Of a DNA stretch of 51,599 nucleotides, positions 37,545 through 48,200 are shown one piece after another. Both the position numbers and the translations under genes were made by a program. How positions within the stretch are numbered: the first letter of the stretch is position 1; each line of letters opens with the position of its first letter. Source of the DNA: Dipylidium caninum. Its lineage: Eukaryota > Platyhelminthes > Cestoda > Cyclophyllidea > Dipylidiidae. The notes beneath the pieces were generated by a model. The model did no database searches, was not told the DNA's origin, and saw only the letters and a list, made by a program, of their open reading frames with translations. The stretch is from NCBI GenBank assembly GCA_017562135.1, contig QEYB01001017.1:1-51599 (forward strand), written 5' to 3'.

Positions 37545-37940
37545 ATGGTGATGCATAAGGAGAAGCAATTTGCCGAAACGAAATGTTCAAGTCTGCCGGA
37601 TGGCTTCGATGGAGACGATGTGAATCGCTGTGTTCACAGTTTTCCGACAGCTGGATATCAAACCGAATGGGCTATTCCAATCTATCAAACTGTCACTGAT
37701 TGCCTACTTCCGTGCAATCAGCTCTTCTTCTTCTCTCCCCGTTTGATGGCCAAGGGCAATTGGGTCGCGTTGATAGGAGAAGTTGAAAAGAGGAGCACAA
37801 TGTCGGGTATCTCACGCATCTCATACGCAGTCCCTGGGGTTCGAGCGACAGCAGAGAGGCGAAGCAGAGATAGGGCGGTGGCAGGGACAGGGGAACCCAG
37901 TTTTCATTTTGCAATCTTACGAGCCAATGTTATTAGTTAG
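37545..37940 (+). CDS. Hypothetical ORF (131 aa), weak
   Basis: The ATG lies in an excellent start context (agccATGG), with an in-frame TAG three codons upstream. The first 60 residues have fairly protein-like composition, with Asp, Cys, Tyr and Trp. The remainder is Arg and Ser rich and runs through purine-rich sequence resembling part of the SINE-like middle region. No domain, signal peptide or splice evidence decides it. It could be a first exon read past its donor or a chance frame. Confidence 0.17.
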   Translation: MVMHKEKQFAETKCSSLPDGFDGDDVNRCVHSFPTAGYQTEWAIPIYQTVTDCLLPCNQLFFFSPRLMAKGNWVALIGEVEKRSTMSGISRISYAVPGVRATAERRSRDRAVAGTGEPSFHFAILRANVIS

Positions 37941-38596
37941 TTATGCGACCAAATCGTGCGAATGACGGTATGGAGAGTGAAGGATGGAGTAGGAAGGATG
38001 AAGGTGGGCAGCCACCCTGTGACATCGTCTCGGATAACACAAAGAATGCTTCGCAGTGATTGTTGCATCGGTGTCCGCTTCCATCAGTCCATTTTGAGAG
38101 GCGAGGTGTTTCTTGTTGGACTCAAAAATTGACAGCGCCTGCATGACCAACTGACTTACGGAGCAAGTTGAACGATTACGAAGACAGCGTTAACCACATC
38201 TCCATAATTCGTAATTCTTATGCCAATTGCTCGAAGCCTCTCTCGGACCACGTATAGCGCTAGACAGTTTGTGCCACGTTTTCCCTCTCAGTCGAATATT
38301 CGCGCATGAAAGATTAGTGAAGAGATTTCAATACGCACTTGTCGGTTGGGTTCAGGCCTATAAGGCTGTTAAGTACTCAAATTCACTCTAATTTCTAGCT
38401 TCTCTGGGAAGGAGCTGAACCGGTCAAGTGGAGCAATGACGCTTAGTGCGTCTGAGTTTTTGTTGGACAAAACGGACGATGGTACGGGTGCTGGAAGCAC
38501 ACTCAGTCTGAGTGGATCAAGAAACGTGGGCCACTCGCAAGGACATACGGTGCCTGGTGTGGGGTCATCAATGATCAATAGTGAGCGCTAATTGTG

Positions 38597-38965
38597 TCCA
38601 GAGTGGAGAATAACGCAACGTTTTGAAGTCTTAATGTAAAAGCAAACGTGGCTGAGAGCTTTTACTCTCCGATGCGGGGTGGGGAGACACGCCAGTTAGC
38701 TCACAGAAAGTCAAAAATACTACAGACGCGTTCTATCTGCTATGAAAAAGCGATGGTCCTGGTAACGTGGGACTCGGAGAAGTCCTGCTCCGATGAACTG
38801 TTCAGAGTGGAGAATAACGCATCAGTCTGAAGTCTTGAAATAAACGCAAATGTGGCTGAAGGGCTCTCACCCTCCGAAGCGGGGTGGGGAAACACGCCAA
38901 TTAGGACACTGAAAGTGAAAAAATGCCACAGACGCCTTTCTTACCGCTGTGAATTTATTCGAAAG
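38597..38965 (+). repeat. Tandem duplication, two about 160-bp copies
   Basis: Copy one at 38,597-38,757 and copy two at 38,804-38,965 share gagtggagaataacgca, gaagtctt, cgtggctga/tgtggctga, ctctcc/cctccga, gcggggtgggga, acacgcca and acagacgc. About 45 bp separates them. Similarity is about 80% by eye. The short open frames across each copy (38,648 and 38,852) are related but not convincingly coding. Confidence 0.8.
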
Positions 38966-39164
38966 CAAGAAAGGAAAAAAATGCCGCCATCGAGATCTCA
39001 TTTTGTGGCCAAGCCAAACCACATGCCACATTGCTTGGTTGATGCAATTTGGATGGGCAACAACGAACGACAACACGGCGAATTGTAACTCTGGGAATGG
39101 ATCGTTAGCCACGAATCACCGAATAGAAAATGGAACGTTGCCGTCGAAAGGCGGCTCTCTATCC

Positions 39165-39665
39165 TGCGAGGAAGCCTCCTCGGCACCTGCAATTGCGGCC
39201 GTGAGGTGAGCCAGCTGGCTGTTTTGGCCATTTTCTCACTACGCGTGACTGTCTTGCCTTGCTTCTTGTCTCGCCTCGGACCATCTCATCGCGCAATTGT
39301 AGCAGTGTAGAAGTATTCGTTGACGACAACTCCCCAATCTCTCTTTGGTGGTTTGTGACTTCATTCGCCGCAGTTCGCGTGGCGTCTGCTTGACGCACCC
39401 AACCGAGACCCGAACCGAGCGGCATGCGTAGGAGGTATGCGCGATGCTACTACACTACTGTACTGCTTGCCTCTGCCTCTGCCTCTGCCACCGCCAGCAA
39501 CCCAGCTACTCTGCTGCCGGGTCACTGTCCTCCCCGATTCGACATACCCACAGGCGTTGGCATGGCCTCTGGCTAGCATCTCCTCTACCTCCCCTCCCCT
39601 CCCTTTGCCTTGCGCTTATCCTAGATCTTCGTGCTGGCTGTTTCCTCTACTAGCTTAGTCCACAT
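39165..39665 (-). mobile_element. SINE-like element, subfamily II (copy 4)
   Basis: Minus-strand order: ctagccagaggccatg head near 39,575; tgtcgaatcgggga near 39,530; a (gaggca)n-like purine run at 39,465-39,490; decayed box B-like ggttcgggtct at 39,406-39,416; ttgggtgcgtc; then the tail aaaccaccaaagagagattgg near 39,330-39,352. The head matches copies 1 and 3, while the tail matches copies 2 and 5, linking the two subfamilies. Confidence 0.5.
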
Positions 39666-39669
39666 TTTT

Positions 39670-41250
39670 TTTATGATATACACGCAGTCTAGACCACAAA
39701 ATGCTCCAAGACATTCTACGAGGGCCCGGTGCCCCTGAACTGGGTGCAAGGTGGGAGATTTGCAGCGACGTCGCATTCTGTTCTATTGTGATCTCCTCTA
39801 GTTAAACTAAAACTTATCAATGAGATGCACTCCTAACTTCCAAACCATTTTTCAAACCGAAAAAGGTTAAAGCTCTCAACATGTAAGTGGCAGCGCTTCT
39901 CCTTTTTCGCCCAGCGACACTGTAGAAGGAGCGATAGATGTATGAACTCATTATCAGCTTTACTTTGATCTACTTCCACCCTGAAATCATCTCAGCAAAA
40001 TGTGCCAGCAATTAAACCCTTTAATGTGTCTGATCCCAGTTGCCTCATTGAAGTCTTAGTAAACTATAGTGCTCAAAGTATAATTGGCCAAAAACCTACA
40101 CGTGAGGAGGCCTACACCCCTCCCCAACCATCCATCCTCCGTCCCTGCGTCGTGTAGGACTTGTCCTCAGCTGAAGATAATTACAATCAAATAATGCTCA
40201 TTGACCGTTTGCGTCACACGGTCACTGTAACTGAATGGCCGGCCAGCGACCAACCAATCACTTTTATGACGCAAAACGCCATGCGACAAACTTTTAACGG
40301 ACTTTCAGATTGTGGGGGTCACGACCCCGATGTGAGATTTGGACACACCCACATCCTGCTTAGGGCAATGACTAGGTTGAAGGTGGCAAGGCACTAGAAC
40401 AATGCTCACACACTATCGGAGCAGTATGGTCGCACTTCGCCGGCCCCAACAGCTCCAACACTCACTAATTGGTGTAATGTGTAATTAACTTGCAGCATTA
40501 AGCGTTCCCAATTAACCAACTTTGACATTTAGCATTTCTTCTCCAATCTCATAAATTTATTCGCCTCTTCATCAAAGATCACTGGGTTGTGTCGCGGTCT
40601 CCTCCGTAGACCAGCTGCAGTAAAGGTCCTTGCAGATGTACACAAGAATCGACTGAGTCTTGAAGTAAATCCACCTTCTCCGTGCCTATGACTAGTCCAG
40701 TGCAGACTCTTTGGATGTTACTTCTCATACGAATTCATGCTTTTGTCTCATTCACCCACTTCATCCTCGAGCCACTGTCATTCTCTAATCATACGTCGCA
40801 AAAGGCCCTCAGCATGCAGCGTTACCAAATTGCGGAGTTGGGGTAACGTGGCTACCACCGTGCCATCCTGCCTGCTGAATTGGCATCTACGGCGCTGAAG
40901 ATGAACAATACTGCAACATATAAGCATATTTGCATGGGTGAATGGATAAATAAATACAACGAGTGGAAGCTATGGAGGCCCTGTGAGCATTGGAAACAGT
41001 TTTATCAAGTTGCCTGGCTCGATGCCCCATGAAAAGCCAGAATGTTATGCTAGTCATTTGCCAACTTGGCGCGATTTCTGTCACGGGTCTGGTTTGTGTG
41101 CTCTCGGCAATGTTTCCGTCCACTTTCCTCGACCCATCCCCACTTGACTCAACTTGGTGGGCACATTCAGCATATGGTGAACATTCCATCCTGAGATTAA
41201 CATCGAGTGCCATCAAGCAACCAGTTTCGTGACAAAATCACTTGAAGTTG
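39670..41250. other. No recognised gene
   Basis: About 1.6 kb between SINE-like copy 4 and the region of repeat B. It contains short frames only (78 codons at 40,161-40,397 on +, from a non-ATG start). No repeat, RNA or domain was recognised. Confidence 0.5.
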
Positions 41251-41559
41251 CAGGTTCTTGGGTTTTTTGCGACAGTCCGCATCACAACTCAAAATTTTCA
41301 GCAGAGTGCGACAAGTCGCTCACGTGAAAGGAGGACCACAACACCTACGAATCAACTCTACTCAGAGAACACATGAAAAAATGCTTAGAGAATATAATAG
41401 ACTGTGGACGATGGTAAAACACATCGTCGACAGAAGGAGACTATTGGAGGCAAATTCTCATCAGTTGACCAGCATTGTTGCCCCACTACATAACCTACGA
41501 CGGATCCGCGAAGAAGGCTATACGTCGACACATATTTATTTGAATTTGTGCAGGGGGCA

Positions 41560-41770
41560 AGGAAGGAACACTTTAGTAACAGGTCGCCGAATAGGGATTG
41601 AAGTGTTGCCGTTAGGAGCGGGCCCTCGATTGGTCGGCGAAAGCCTTCTACGCCTACGTAGTTTTGGCGGTGAAGTCAGCCGCGGCGATGCTACATACGA
41701 AGTAAGAAAATTTTTCAAGGCAAGTAAAACGCCACTACTCCAGGCCAAACCAGATAACTGTCATGTTTGC
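41560..41770 (+). mobile_element. SINE-like tail fragment, subfamily I (copy 6)
   Basis: Words cctcgattggtcggcgaaag, cttctacgcctacg and gccgcggcgatgcta align in order with the distal half of copies 1 and 3 (cctcgacgtgcggcaaag, cattctacgctatgg, gacgcggcgatgcta). It ends just before the outer limit of repeat B. Confidence 0.45.
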
Positions 41771-42025
41771 CGGAAAGGATGGTGCAACATAAGAAAATTT
41801 CTGATACGTCAAGCAGACGCGTTGGACGCAAATGGTGACTACTTATGCTTCGGTGATGTGTACATTTCTGCCATTCTGTAGGGACACGTTGCCCAAACTG
41901 AAAATAAGTAAAAAAGAAGTCACATGACTGTCATCCACACAAATATCGCCAGGCGTTGGCGTGTGCGCCCTAGGTCTAGCTATTCTAGGGGAGAACACAA
42001 ACTGCCGGTGCCCAAGCACCAAGTC

Positions 42026-42342
42026 TCAGGTTTCACTTGACCTCCTACAGACCATTGCTTCACTGACAACCTGCTCACACACTACTATGAGGCTGACAAG
42101 AGCATCGGTGTGTCTCATCGATGCAGGGAGAATTGAGAGAGCGGAGAATGGTTGTTTGTAAGCGACGACTCACCACGTGCGAGAATTTCCTGAAGTAACC
42201 GGTCAGTGATATCAAGAACTTGCGCTGAAAGATGGAGATAAAGAGGTTAGTGGAGAGCTTCCTTCACTTACTGCTCCAGTAGGCAAAAATGAGAAGATCT
42301 ATGCTTGTGAATGCGTGAAGGCGGAAATGAACAACGTCCGTC
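42026..42342 (-). CDS. Three exons of an unrecognised multi-exon gene, frame-damaged
   Basis: Minus strand, in order: exon 42,272-42,342 (71 nt) after acceptor ccttcaag; a 47-nt intron 42,225-42,271 with donor gtaagt, a branch-like ctaac and acceptor ctttcag; exon 42,174-42,224 (51 nt); a 60-nt intron 42,114-42,173 with donor gtgagt; and exon from 42,113. Phases agree between the first two exons, reading through an amphipathic segment QVLDITDRLLQEILAR. The third stays open with DALVSLIVV and EQVVSEA only after a one-base shift, then meets a stop near 42,026, where the other copy reads on. Three consensus-like introns in so short a span are unlikely by chance, and such tiny introns suit flatworms. 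Function unknown. Frame damage may be sequencing error. Confidence 0.45.
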
Positions 42343-42434
42343 CTTGAAGGACACGAGTGACATCAGGGAAGCCTTGCCAGTTTGCGTTAAGGAAACAGAG
42401 ACAGAATTTCCCCAGAGGAGTGCTTATTACGTAC

Positions 42435-42566
42435 CTCGGCGCAAATTTCCTCCCCCGAGATTTTGTGGCATCTGGGGCAAAATCGCCTCATCACATTGTC
42501 GCCCCGCCCTCCTATTCTCGATCTTAGATCTACAACGGAGAGCAGAGCAACCATCCCGCAAGACAT
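42435..42566 (-). CDS. Candidate upstream exon with CxxC motif
   Basis: Starts at an ATG (42,566), preceded directly by an in-frame TGA, and runs 44 codons to the donor gag|gtacgt at 42,434. A 92-nt intron (42,343-42,434) with cttaac and ccttcaag would join it to the next exon. The N-terminus is hydrophobic (GMVALLSVV). Near the end is FCPRCHKISGEEICAE, whose CPRC and following Cys recall a zinc-binding knuckle. It ends in phase 0, whereas the downstream exons stay open only if it ends in phase 2, so a one-base error or an alternative structure is needed. The Cys residues are not preserved in the right arm. Weak. Confidence 0.25.
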
Positions 42567-43813
42567 TCACCCCATCGATCATGGCCAACAGCAACTCGTG
42601 ACACGGTCACACACGAGAACTCTCCTTTCCGACGACGTCGGTATTCGAGACTGAAGAGCATTCAGTTAGGTCTCCAAATCCATAGGCCACGAGATCCAAT
42701 AGCAATGAGTCAGATTTGGTACCACACCCTGTTTCTCATTAATCGCCCCCGTTCGAATTCTGTCGTTGCGTGAGTATCGACTCGTCAGGCGCCACCACGG
42801 TGCCATCAATTGACAAATGTCATAGAAGCACGAATCAGAGAGCACCCAAGAATACGCATTAATCATTAAGTCCATCTGTGGAAGCTGCCGAAAATCGTGC
42901 ACTGCCAACGCCGAGGTAGAAATAGTGCATTGAATGGGTGTAGTTGCAGCAATAACCTCTGGTGAACTGGTGACAATTCTTCTGCATTCGTTCATTCCTT
43001 CTATTTGCGACACGATTTGTCTAGTAGAGAAGTGCTCAACGTCTAATTTTGCTCAGCATGCCGACTTTTTTATTTCACGCAAGTGAAACTATCAAAAATT
43101 CCACCATTTTGTGGGTACCACACATTGTATCAGTTGGAATGACTGGTCAAGTGATTGGTGAAGGTCAAAGTGAAATCGAACACAAATTCTCCCGGAGTAT
43201 GATGACGAAAATGATTTGGTTTGAAGACACCTACTCCTTACTCGTCCCTGCGACGAGTGAGCAAGCGAGTAGGACGGTGCAGAAACGCTCCTACTGGCGA
43301 CGATATGCTTTATTGTCTGACCACTGTCTTCTATTTACCATTGTTGAATTTCTCCTGTCTTCGAAGTAAGGATCATGCCTGCTAGGCGTCCTGATCCCCT
43401 TTTCGAGATTCGAATGTGCTCTTGATCTGACATCTACCTGTAGCACCTGTCAAATCCATCCCCTCAGGCCAGTTTGACACTCAATTTGACGTCCCCGCTA
43501 CCGCTCAGTTAGAGCGATGACACACATCTGTCAGTGGTAGATTTGGACGACCGTCGTACTGCAAACTGCGACGGGGAGCTAGAGAACTCGCAACTTACAC
43601 AGCAACGTCGGCATGCAAGCAATGGATATTAATCTCAGTTTGGAATGTTTTCGACATGGTGACTGTGACCACCGAGTTTGTCCGAGTGTAAGATGTTTAA
43701 TTTATTTCATTCGAAAAGCTTAAGATTGCAAATTAGTCGCAAATTGAGCCAAATATTGGGTCCGCTGTGGGGGCACACGGGCTATCACCAACTTTCCCGA
43801 TAGTGTGTGAACA

Positions 43814-43928
43814 CCGTCATATCATCCCAGGACCTTGAACTTAGTCGCCACCCTAATCGGGGTGTGAGTGTGTCCCGGTCACATACCGGAGTCGTGACCT
43901 TGACCATGCTCACAGTCAGGCATGAGCT
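43814..43928. other. Spacer between repeat B left arm and repeat A right arm
   Basis: 115 bp with no match seen to other parts of the window. It is the only unique sequence separating two unrelated duplicated blocks. Confidence 0.5.
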
Positions 43929-45280
43929 TGCTTTTGGGTCTATGTTCTTTTCCAGGCTGAAGACACTGACGTTGAGCCGTTGTACAAGCCGCAAATTTGG
44001 CCGCCTTCCGCTTGGTCTACCTCCATGCGACACTAGTCCTGACGGTGACACTACCACCCAACAAACACCGAGCCAAATGTAAGCGCCTACAATCAACTTA
44101 GCAATAATGGACAAGTGTTTAATTCGTCATTGTGGCCACAAATTGCGCGTTCCGCCACGATCACCTGATTTCCCGTCGCTCACACGTTATCACGCATGAC
44201 GAATCTGGTTGAGATGACAGTCATGAATTGCATGGTGTGGCATTCCATCTTTCTCCCACTACTCATCCTCATCCTCATCCTTCTCCTCTATTTCGCATAG
44301 TCCCCCCACCCCAAAACAATTTCGGAGTCCACACAAGGTAAACGATTTCTGAGGCACGTGTCAGCGGGTAATGGCCAAGAATTTAATGGCGTTGCCTCTT
44401 TATTTCTGTACTACATTTATGCCATTCAACGCTATCAAGGGTGATTTTTGCGCTCCAGTTCGTGTGTGACCAAATCGCAAGCGAGCCTCCCGCTGATTGG
44501 CTCACGCAAAATCGTGCGATTGTTGCGTTTGAAGACACTCAATCAAAGGCGCAAGAACTCTCCTCCCCAGCCATGATCTATGAGATATTCAACACAGTCC
44601 CGAAAGCACTCACAGTTTGGTGATTTTGAAACAATATTCTAATGTCGGTAAAGCCAACATAAGCAAATGTCGTTATGCGTTTCAATGACTTTTGCCCTAC
44701 TGCAAGAGAGTAGAGAGCAGAGAGCCAGATTTCCCACCAAAACACTTCTTAGCGTGTCGAGGATTTCGAGTTTGAGAAGCAGTGGATGTCCCTCCATCTC
44801 CTTGCTTTTGTGTTTGCCCTCGCCACCAGAGTAAATGCCAACCAGGGATGAGGGCAGTGTTGGGCAGGGTTACAGGATTTTTCGCCTTGACATCGCATCG
44901 CTCGCTGCCAATTGTACTACTGAGGCTTTGTCAAAAGTGATGTGACAGCGTGGGATGGTGGACCGATTAGCGTGTCACACACATACACACATACGCAGCC
45001 TCGGGGCGATGGGCGTTGTAATGTCCGTTTGCAACGCCGATGAAACTCTCCTCGACCTCCAACGTGGGCAGGTCAGTCAAGTCTTTTCAACCGCCGCCTT
45101 CCTCTTCCCCACACCCCCCGAACATTGTAAAACACGCAGCGATTATTTTCGAATTGGTGACACTCTTTCTGCTCCCTCCCTCCCTCCTTCCCTCCCCTCC
45201 CCTCCCCTCCCCTCCCATCTGCCCATCTACAATAGTTGGAAAGTACGAGTGTGGAGGGATTGAGGTCAAGGGTCAGACTC
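43929..45280 (+). repeat. Repeat A, right full arm
   Basis: Almost identical reverse complement of 32,677-34,022 (see that entry). Boundaries are sharp: gcttttgggtctatg starts it at about 43,929 and gaggtcaagggtcagact ends it at about 45,280. Nearly free of indels relative to its partner, in contrast to repeat B. Confidence 0.9.
45172..45217. repeat. C-rich (CCCT)n/(CCCCT)n microsatellite
   Basis: Counterpart of the G-rich tract at 32,734-32,785, on the opposite strand; G-quadruplex candidate on the minus strand. The CCCT part is shorter than in the other arm. Confidence 0.9.
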
Positions 45281-48200
45281 CACGTTTATGATTGTTTTTT
45301 GGGCTTCTGTCCGGTTTTGAGGACAGGCTGAGTCAGAGAAAGGCTCCAGCGAAATGACGATTGGTACGGTGTGATGGGTCGAAATTCCACCTCGCTTAAC
45401 GGCCTATTTAACCACCTCCCGCGACTTTTTGGCTTGTTGAAGGGATTTAAGTGACGAAGCGAATCTATTGCCTTTCTGTGCGAAGCCACTTGTCAGTGTC
45501 AAATCGTTGGCAAACCTTGAGTCTTTTTATTCACAAATGTGACCTTCTGCGGTCTAAACTGGTCGCACTTAGGCGCACTGGTTTGCCGGTCGTCTTTCTC
45601 TCGCATATCAATTCTATGCTTTGCGTATACACACGCACGCACACGAGTGGTTGCAGTTCAGAAATATGATTACATTTGACACAATGTGCCTTATGCACAA
45701 CTTAGTTGGAGAGCTACTATCCCGTAATACCAAGATCCACTTGGGCACAGAGGTTGATTTGAAGAAGTTGGAGCCGCTCTTCACATTTATTTTTGCCTTT
45801 CCATCAAACAGCATCACTCGGGTCGTCTTCACTTGCAAAAAATCTTTCCACTGCATAGCTGTACCTCATTGTTTTGTAACGAAAGATCCTAAAGGCGTTA
45901 ATTAACTTCTTGTTCGAGGGCAGTCGGAAAGGAACAGGCTGTCAATGGGCGCGTGTTACAGCTTCAACTCTTCACATACGGGTGATTGTGCTTGTGCAGA
46001 AGTGGTCATATGGAATGAGCAGTGGACATCTCCTGTGGTCCGGATAAGTAGACTTGTAAGGATGGAAATAAACACTGTGGGCGAGGGAAAGAAATGGTGG
46101 AGAGAGAAACTTCGTTGTCGAATCAAAAATCCAAACGGTCAAATTTTCTGACACCTTACTTCACACATTATGGACGATGAGGGAATGAAAGAAGTGGGAG
46201 AAGAAGGCAGAAAAAAGGGAGAGGGGAAGGAATAGAGGTGAGGTGGCAGTGAGGTTAGGTGAGGTGAAGTGGCATTGACGGTATCTCTGTCGGTTGTGCG
46301 GGATGAAACGAAAAGTGACACGCCTCCCTAAATTTTTCATGCCACTGACCACATCCTGTCACCTTGGCAAAAACATTTAAATGGCGATCCTCACTTATTC
46401 GCGCGTCAGTCCACCTTACAATCGCAGTGTCCCCGCTCTAGAGGGCATTTGTTCCCTCCTCGCAGCCTCATTGTTCTTTTCTATTCCAGCACAATTTCCC
46501 CACGCTTTGGCGTTCCAACAACCGATCATTCTAATAACAGTCTCCCACCACAATTCACCCACTCTCCTACCCCTCCACCCCCATCCCTCTGCGAGACAAC
46601 AACGGATTGCTGGACACATCTGACGCATCCACTGATCCCGGCCAACTAGTCGCCATTTCGTAATTTTTCAAGTGCTGACAACTACTCGCACACGTTAGCT
46701 TCACCTCGTGGTCCTTCTCTCCTCTCTCTTGTCCCAGAATTGCCCTCGCTCGGTGGAGTGGAATTCTTCTTTGACTAGTACGTCCAATTGCCTTTTTAGT
46801 AAACGACGCGAGGATACTTCGCTGAAACTCGTCGTCATCATGTTTTCCAATTTGTTTTTATTCATTTTTGGATTCATCCTCGTTGCTTGCTCTTAACTCG
46901 TTCGAAGAAGGGGAGCGAGCAGTGAAAGGGGCCAGTGGGTTTCAGTCTCGAAGTTCCAGCCTCATACGCGTTCACGTGTATGACCTCAACCGTGGCAATC
47001 GCCCCACCGAAAAGGACGAGCGGACACAATGCACCGAGCACAGCACTGATGATTTGTTAGCTCCCATTCGCTTGATCATTCCTGAATTCGGAGCTTTACC
47101 ACGTGAATGTGGTACTTCGTGATGTTTGCCACTCCCAACAGAACAACGTCACTCACGAAGACCGTCCATGCGGAAGATTTTGTCGCCGACAAGGTGATTT
47201 TGCTCTAAAGGAATGGTCGAATGTTTAACCTGGCTTCAAACGAAATGCAATTCTCGAATCCATTTGACTTTGGCTTGACGCCTTCAAAATCCGCCAACTC
47301 TAAGACGCATTTTCTCTCCTCCTATTCGGTGCTCAGGAGAAGAGGCACCTACTCAGCGCTCAAAGCGGTCGGTCTGCCGATCAGCATGATGTTGGCGTGA
47401 TTGGCAACAGTTTTCATTCATTCATTTCACTTATCCACATTCTCCATAACTAGTCCAGACGACTACGCCCTGGTCATCTCACAAGGACGTCTCTCGGGTC
47501 TGAGTGTAAGCAGAGGGAAAAAGTGTGGATAAAATGACTCGGAGTTGTAAATGGAAGTGGCAGATGTGGCCGAAGGAAGTTATTGAAAAAAGAAGAAAAA
47601 TCAGTTAAATTAACTGAACCAGATCAGGAAAAAAGGACAAGAAAAACCACTGAAATTGGAAACAAAAACAAACAAAAATTCTCGAAAGTGACCTAATTTC
47701 ACTGAAGAACAGGAGTCCGGCAATTAGATTTATAATGGCCCTTGGCTCGTGCCGGTGACCAACGTTGTGCCTTGGTGGCTGGTTTTCTGCCAGCTAAGCT
47801 ACTTAAACTTCTGGTTCGGAGACAACTGCGTTTATCTCCGTCTTACTGTCGTACGCATTCATCGAGGACCGTTCTAACGTCATGCAGGAGCGATCAGGCA
47901 CCGGAAAAGGTGTTCTCTTACGTCTCGCACTAAAGTCCCAAGCGTTATTAATTCAGTATTGCGGATGCGCTTTAAATATTGCCCGAAGTTGAGCGTTACG
48001 TTAACCTTAGGCTCCTCTGGACTTAAGGTGGCACATTGTGTAGTATGGATGCAAAATGTCGCCAAATATGTCTAGGAGAGTCTGCGGCCGATTGTGGAAA
48101 CATTGAATTAAACGTAAGTGATGAGCAGTGTTGTTTAATTGATAAGGGTAATTTTGTTCTGTCGTGCGCGACGATGGACTGGTGATTCCGTCAAAACGGC

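Larger units (their letters stand above)
41795..43813 (-). repeat. Repeat B, left arm (about 2.0 kb, gene-bearing)
   Basis: The reverse complement matches 49,395-51,599. Shared words include acttatgctt, acgccaacgcctggcgatat, gtcagcctcatagtagtgt, gatatcactgaccgg, ttctcgtgtgtgaccg, tttggaatgttttcg and cgagtttgtccgagtgtaa. Divergence is roughly 10-15% by eye and is dominated by single-base indels scattered along the whole length. The arm contains the spliced gene remnant described below. The inner end is 115 bp from the right arm of repeat A. Confidence 0.88.

Noticed and set aside
41258..41881. A 207-codon open frame on +
   Set aside because: It starts at TTG, not ATG; it runs through a SINE-like tail; and its last part lies in repeat B, where the other arm does not keep the frame.
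43785..44114. A protein frame present twice (33,837-34,025 + and 43,785-44,114 -)
   Set aside because: The duplication is explained by the nearly identical repeat A arms. Both frames start at non-ATG codons and no family is recognised.
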